This document shows, one piece after another, positions 4,669 through 5,923 of a DNA stretch of 5,923 bases. Positions within the stretch are counted from its first letter, which is position 1. Every line of letters begins with the position of its first letter. The notes under the pieces are model-generated. The model saw only the letters and a program-made list of their open reading frames with translations. It was not told where the DNA came from and ran no database searches. The stretch is from CAZPCZ01 sp964585225 (GTDB taxonomy: Bacteria; Patescibacteriota; Patescibacteriia; JACPHY01), in contig CAZPCZ010000076.1 in assembly GCA_964585225.1 (NCBI GenBank), positions 1 through 5,923 of the forward strand, read 5' to 3'. The position numbers and the translations under genes were made by a program.

Positions 4669-5316
4669 ATGACGCACGCAAGCGATATGCTGAATGTGGG
4701 TCCTCAAGAGAGAAAGAGAGGAATGATGTCGTTCATTCACAACCGAATGGGTATCGCGCTCTGCGCTGCCGCGATCGCGGTGGTGTTCCTTGGCGCCGGA
4801 TGCCAGAAGCAGGGATACCAACCGAACAGCGGTCGGCGAGATCAGGGCACGAGCCCCGCGAGTCCATCGAGCGACGCGACGAGCACACTTCCCACCCAGT
4901 GGGCCGAATACCGCAGCGAGAAGCTCGGGATTATCGTTCCGTACCCGGAGGGGTGGTATGTCTCTGAGCGGAGAGCGCAAGACGTAGAACGCGGTACCGA
5001 GAATGTCTTCGTCGATTTCTACGAGAGCGAGCCACCAGCGATGAGTGACTTGCCCACGCAGATGTCCTACCGGGTTAGTAGCGGCAGCGTAGCGCAAGTT
5101 CTGGGGGAGTTTCTCACCATCAACGATCAACAAAACATCGTACGTTCTCGCGTGAACATGACTCGCGTGACCTACCCGTACGACGACGCAGCAGCAACGG
5201 ACGTGCTGATGCGTGCGTACGTTTGGCAGAGCGGTGAGCGCGTTTACCTCTTGACTGGGCCTCTGGAGAGCGCAATTCTTGAGTACGCCGTTGACCACTT
5301 GGAGGTGGCACGATGA
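4669..5316 (+). CDS. Lipoprotein with PsbP-like YPxxW domain
   Basis: A signal sequence (FIHNRMGIALCAAAIAVVFLGAGC) ends in a lipobox-like LGAGC, so C45 would be lipidated and the mature protein tethered to the outer face of the membrane. A Ser/Pro/Thr-rich linker (about 46-75) precedes the domain. That domain carries KLGIIVPYPEGWYV (85-98), VFVDFYESE (113-121) and RAYVWQSGERVYLLTG (182-197), matching the preceding gene's VRVPYPKDW, FRVRFYPRES and HYVWQDGMWQYVFSG. The two are paralogues, probably from tandem duplication with different membrane anchors. ATG 4669 follows AGGAG (4654-4658) and gives 215 residues; ATG 4726, with AGAGGA just ahead, gives a more normal signal-peptide length and may be the true start. 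It lies 33 bases after the preceding gene and overlaps the next by four (ATGA). Function unknown; ligand binding or peptidase regulation at the surface is a guess. Confidence 0.8.
   Translation: MTHASDMLNVGPQERKRGMMSFIHNRMGIALCAAAIAVVFLGAGCQKQGYQPNSGRRDQGTSPASPSSDATSTLPTQWAEYRSEKLGIIVPYPEGWYVSERRAQDVERGTENVFVDFYESEPPAMSDLPTQMSYRVSSGSVAQVLGEFLTINDQQNIVRSRVNMTRVTYPYDDAAATDVLMRAYVWQSGERVYLLTGPLESAILEYAVDHLEVAR
5301..5305 (+). promoter_or_regulatory. Ribosome-binding site of the M23 peptidase gene
   Basis: GGAGG lies seven bases before ATG 5313, inside the last codons of the lipoprotein gene. It is a consensus Shine-Dalgarno sequence and fixes the start of the peptidase at the ATGA overlap. Confidence 0.75.
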
Positions 5317-5923
5317 GCGTCAGGATTCCGGTGTCGTCGAGTACCCCCATCCTCGCAGTGTTCCTGCTCTCTTTGGTACAGGCCAACTCTGCCCAAGCAG
5401 GAGACGGTCTCCTGTGGTTGCCGTTCTCAATCGGTACTCGCACGCCAGGGGACTGCCGTGGAAGCTGTTCGGCTACCGGCGTGTGTATCTTTTGCAAGTG
5501 GTTGTCTTGCGTGAACGGTACCGCATACGATCACTTCGCAACGGACTACGGTTGCACGAGCAACAACACTGAGGTGAGGGCATCAGCCGACGGAGAGGTG
5601 ATCTACACGCGCCGCGGCATCCCGCAGAACACGTTCCCGCTTGGAGGGGCCTACGGTAACATCGTCAAGATTCGGCACGAAACTGGCCATGAAACATGGT
5701 ACGCCCACCTCCTCCCGAATACGATCAGAGTGCAGATGGGCGACCACGTCGTCGCTGGCCAGCTCCTCGCCCTCTCCGACAACACTGGCCAGTCCACCGG
5801 CCCCCACCTCCACTTCGAGGTTCGCGATGCGTCCGGCCGCAAGGTGAACCCCTACGGCGATCCGTCGGACTACACCGGCGGCTGCGGGCCGGGCGCGCTC
5901 TGGGTGACGTGCCCGCCGACGCC
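5313..5923 (+). CDS. Secreted M23 (LytM-type) metallopeptidase, 3' end outside the window
   Basis: At least 203 residues are encoded and the frame is still open at the window end. A signal peptide (MSVRIPVSSSTPILAVFLLSLVQANSAQA) has a likely cleavage after AQA at residue 29. The peptidase core has HFATD (H74 and D78, zinc ligands), WYAHLL (H132, catalytic), and GPHLHFEV (H165 catalytic, H167 zinc ligand), so every essential residue of the M23 family is present. These enzymes cut peptide cross-links in peptidoglycan outside the membrane. A cysteine-rich segment, C48, C52, C58, C61, C66 and C81, precedes and surrounds the first zinc ligand and is not usual for the family; C191 and C200 follow the core. 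ATG 5313 overlaps the lipoprotein stop as ATGA and has GGAGG at the right distance, so the two are translationally coupled. Additional C-terminal domains may lie beyond the window. Confidence 0.92.
   Translation, partial: MSVRIPVSSSTPILAVFLLSLVQANSAQAGDGLLWLPFSIGTRTPGDCRGSCSATGVCIFCKWLSCVNGTAYDHFATDYGCTSNNTEVRASADGEVIYTRRGIPQNTFPLGGAYGNIVKIRHETGHETWYAHLLPNTIRVQMGDHVVAGQLLALSDNTGQSTGPHLHFEVRDASGRKVNPYGDPSDYTGGCGPGALWVTCPPT

Noticed and set aside
1..5923. CRISPR array, rRNA genes, insertion sequence or alternative genetic code
   Set aside because: No regularly spaced direct repeats, rRNA sequence or transposase is visible, and in-frame TGA codons end genes normally.

Overview
Organism. The window is bacterial, compact and mostly GC-rich, with an AT-richer stretch over roughly the first 230 bases. 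Genes are tightly packed, several have no recognisable Shine-Dalgarno sequence, and TGA acts as a stop codon (for example at 492-494 and 1076-1078). The small secreted proteins, including one with a C-terminal domain ending in DPQEW and a PsbP-like YPxxW lipoprotein, resemble what is often seen in Patescibacteria (CPR/Parcubacteria-type) genomes. There is no marker gene, so this is a low-confidence inference. TGA as stop argues against the recoded Gracilibacteria/Absconditabacteria lineages.

Layout. (1) 1-104: the last 26 codons of an upstream gene, closed by a short G/C hairpin with a T tract. (2) 145-1732: a small ArsR-like winged-helix regulator sits between two perfect palindromes of 44 and 36 bp that share an identical 28-bp core. 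The second palindrome precedes two unrecognised genes, a coiled-coil protein and a helix-rich 204-aa protein. A strong hairpin between convergent genes ends the unit. (3) 1771-2670, minus strand: a complete S-methyl-5'-thioadenosine phosphorylase (mtnP). (4) 2841-3443: a stand-alone nucleotidyltransferase-fold protein with an intrinsic terminator overlapping its stop codon. (5) 3475 to the window end: a three-gene envelope operon made of a two-helix membrane-anchored protein, a lipoprotein with a paralogous domain, and a secreted M23 metallopeptidase that runs off the window.

How the parts may work together. The palindromes are best explained as operators through which the ArsR-like protein represses itself and the two-gene unit behind it; both palindromes have a -10-like hexamer at about the same distance from the centre. 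The envelope operon pairs two related extracytoplasmic domains with a peptidoglycan hydrolase, and the last two genes overlap by four bases (ATGA), which suggests coupled expression and a shared role in the cell wall or cell surface. mtnP and the nucleotidyltransferase appear to be independent single-gene units.

The most novel-looking element is the paired-palindrome regulator with its two unknown target genes. The second is the paralogous-domain/M23 operon, whose peptidase carries an unusual cysteine-rich segment.
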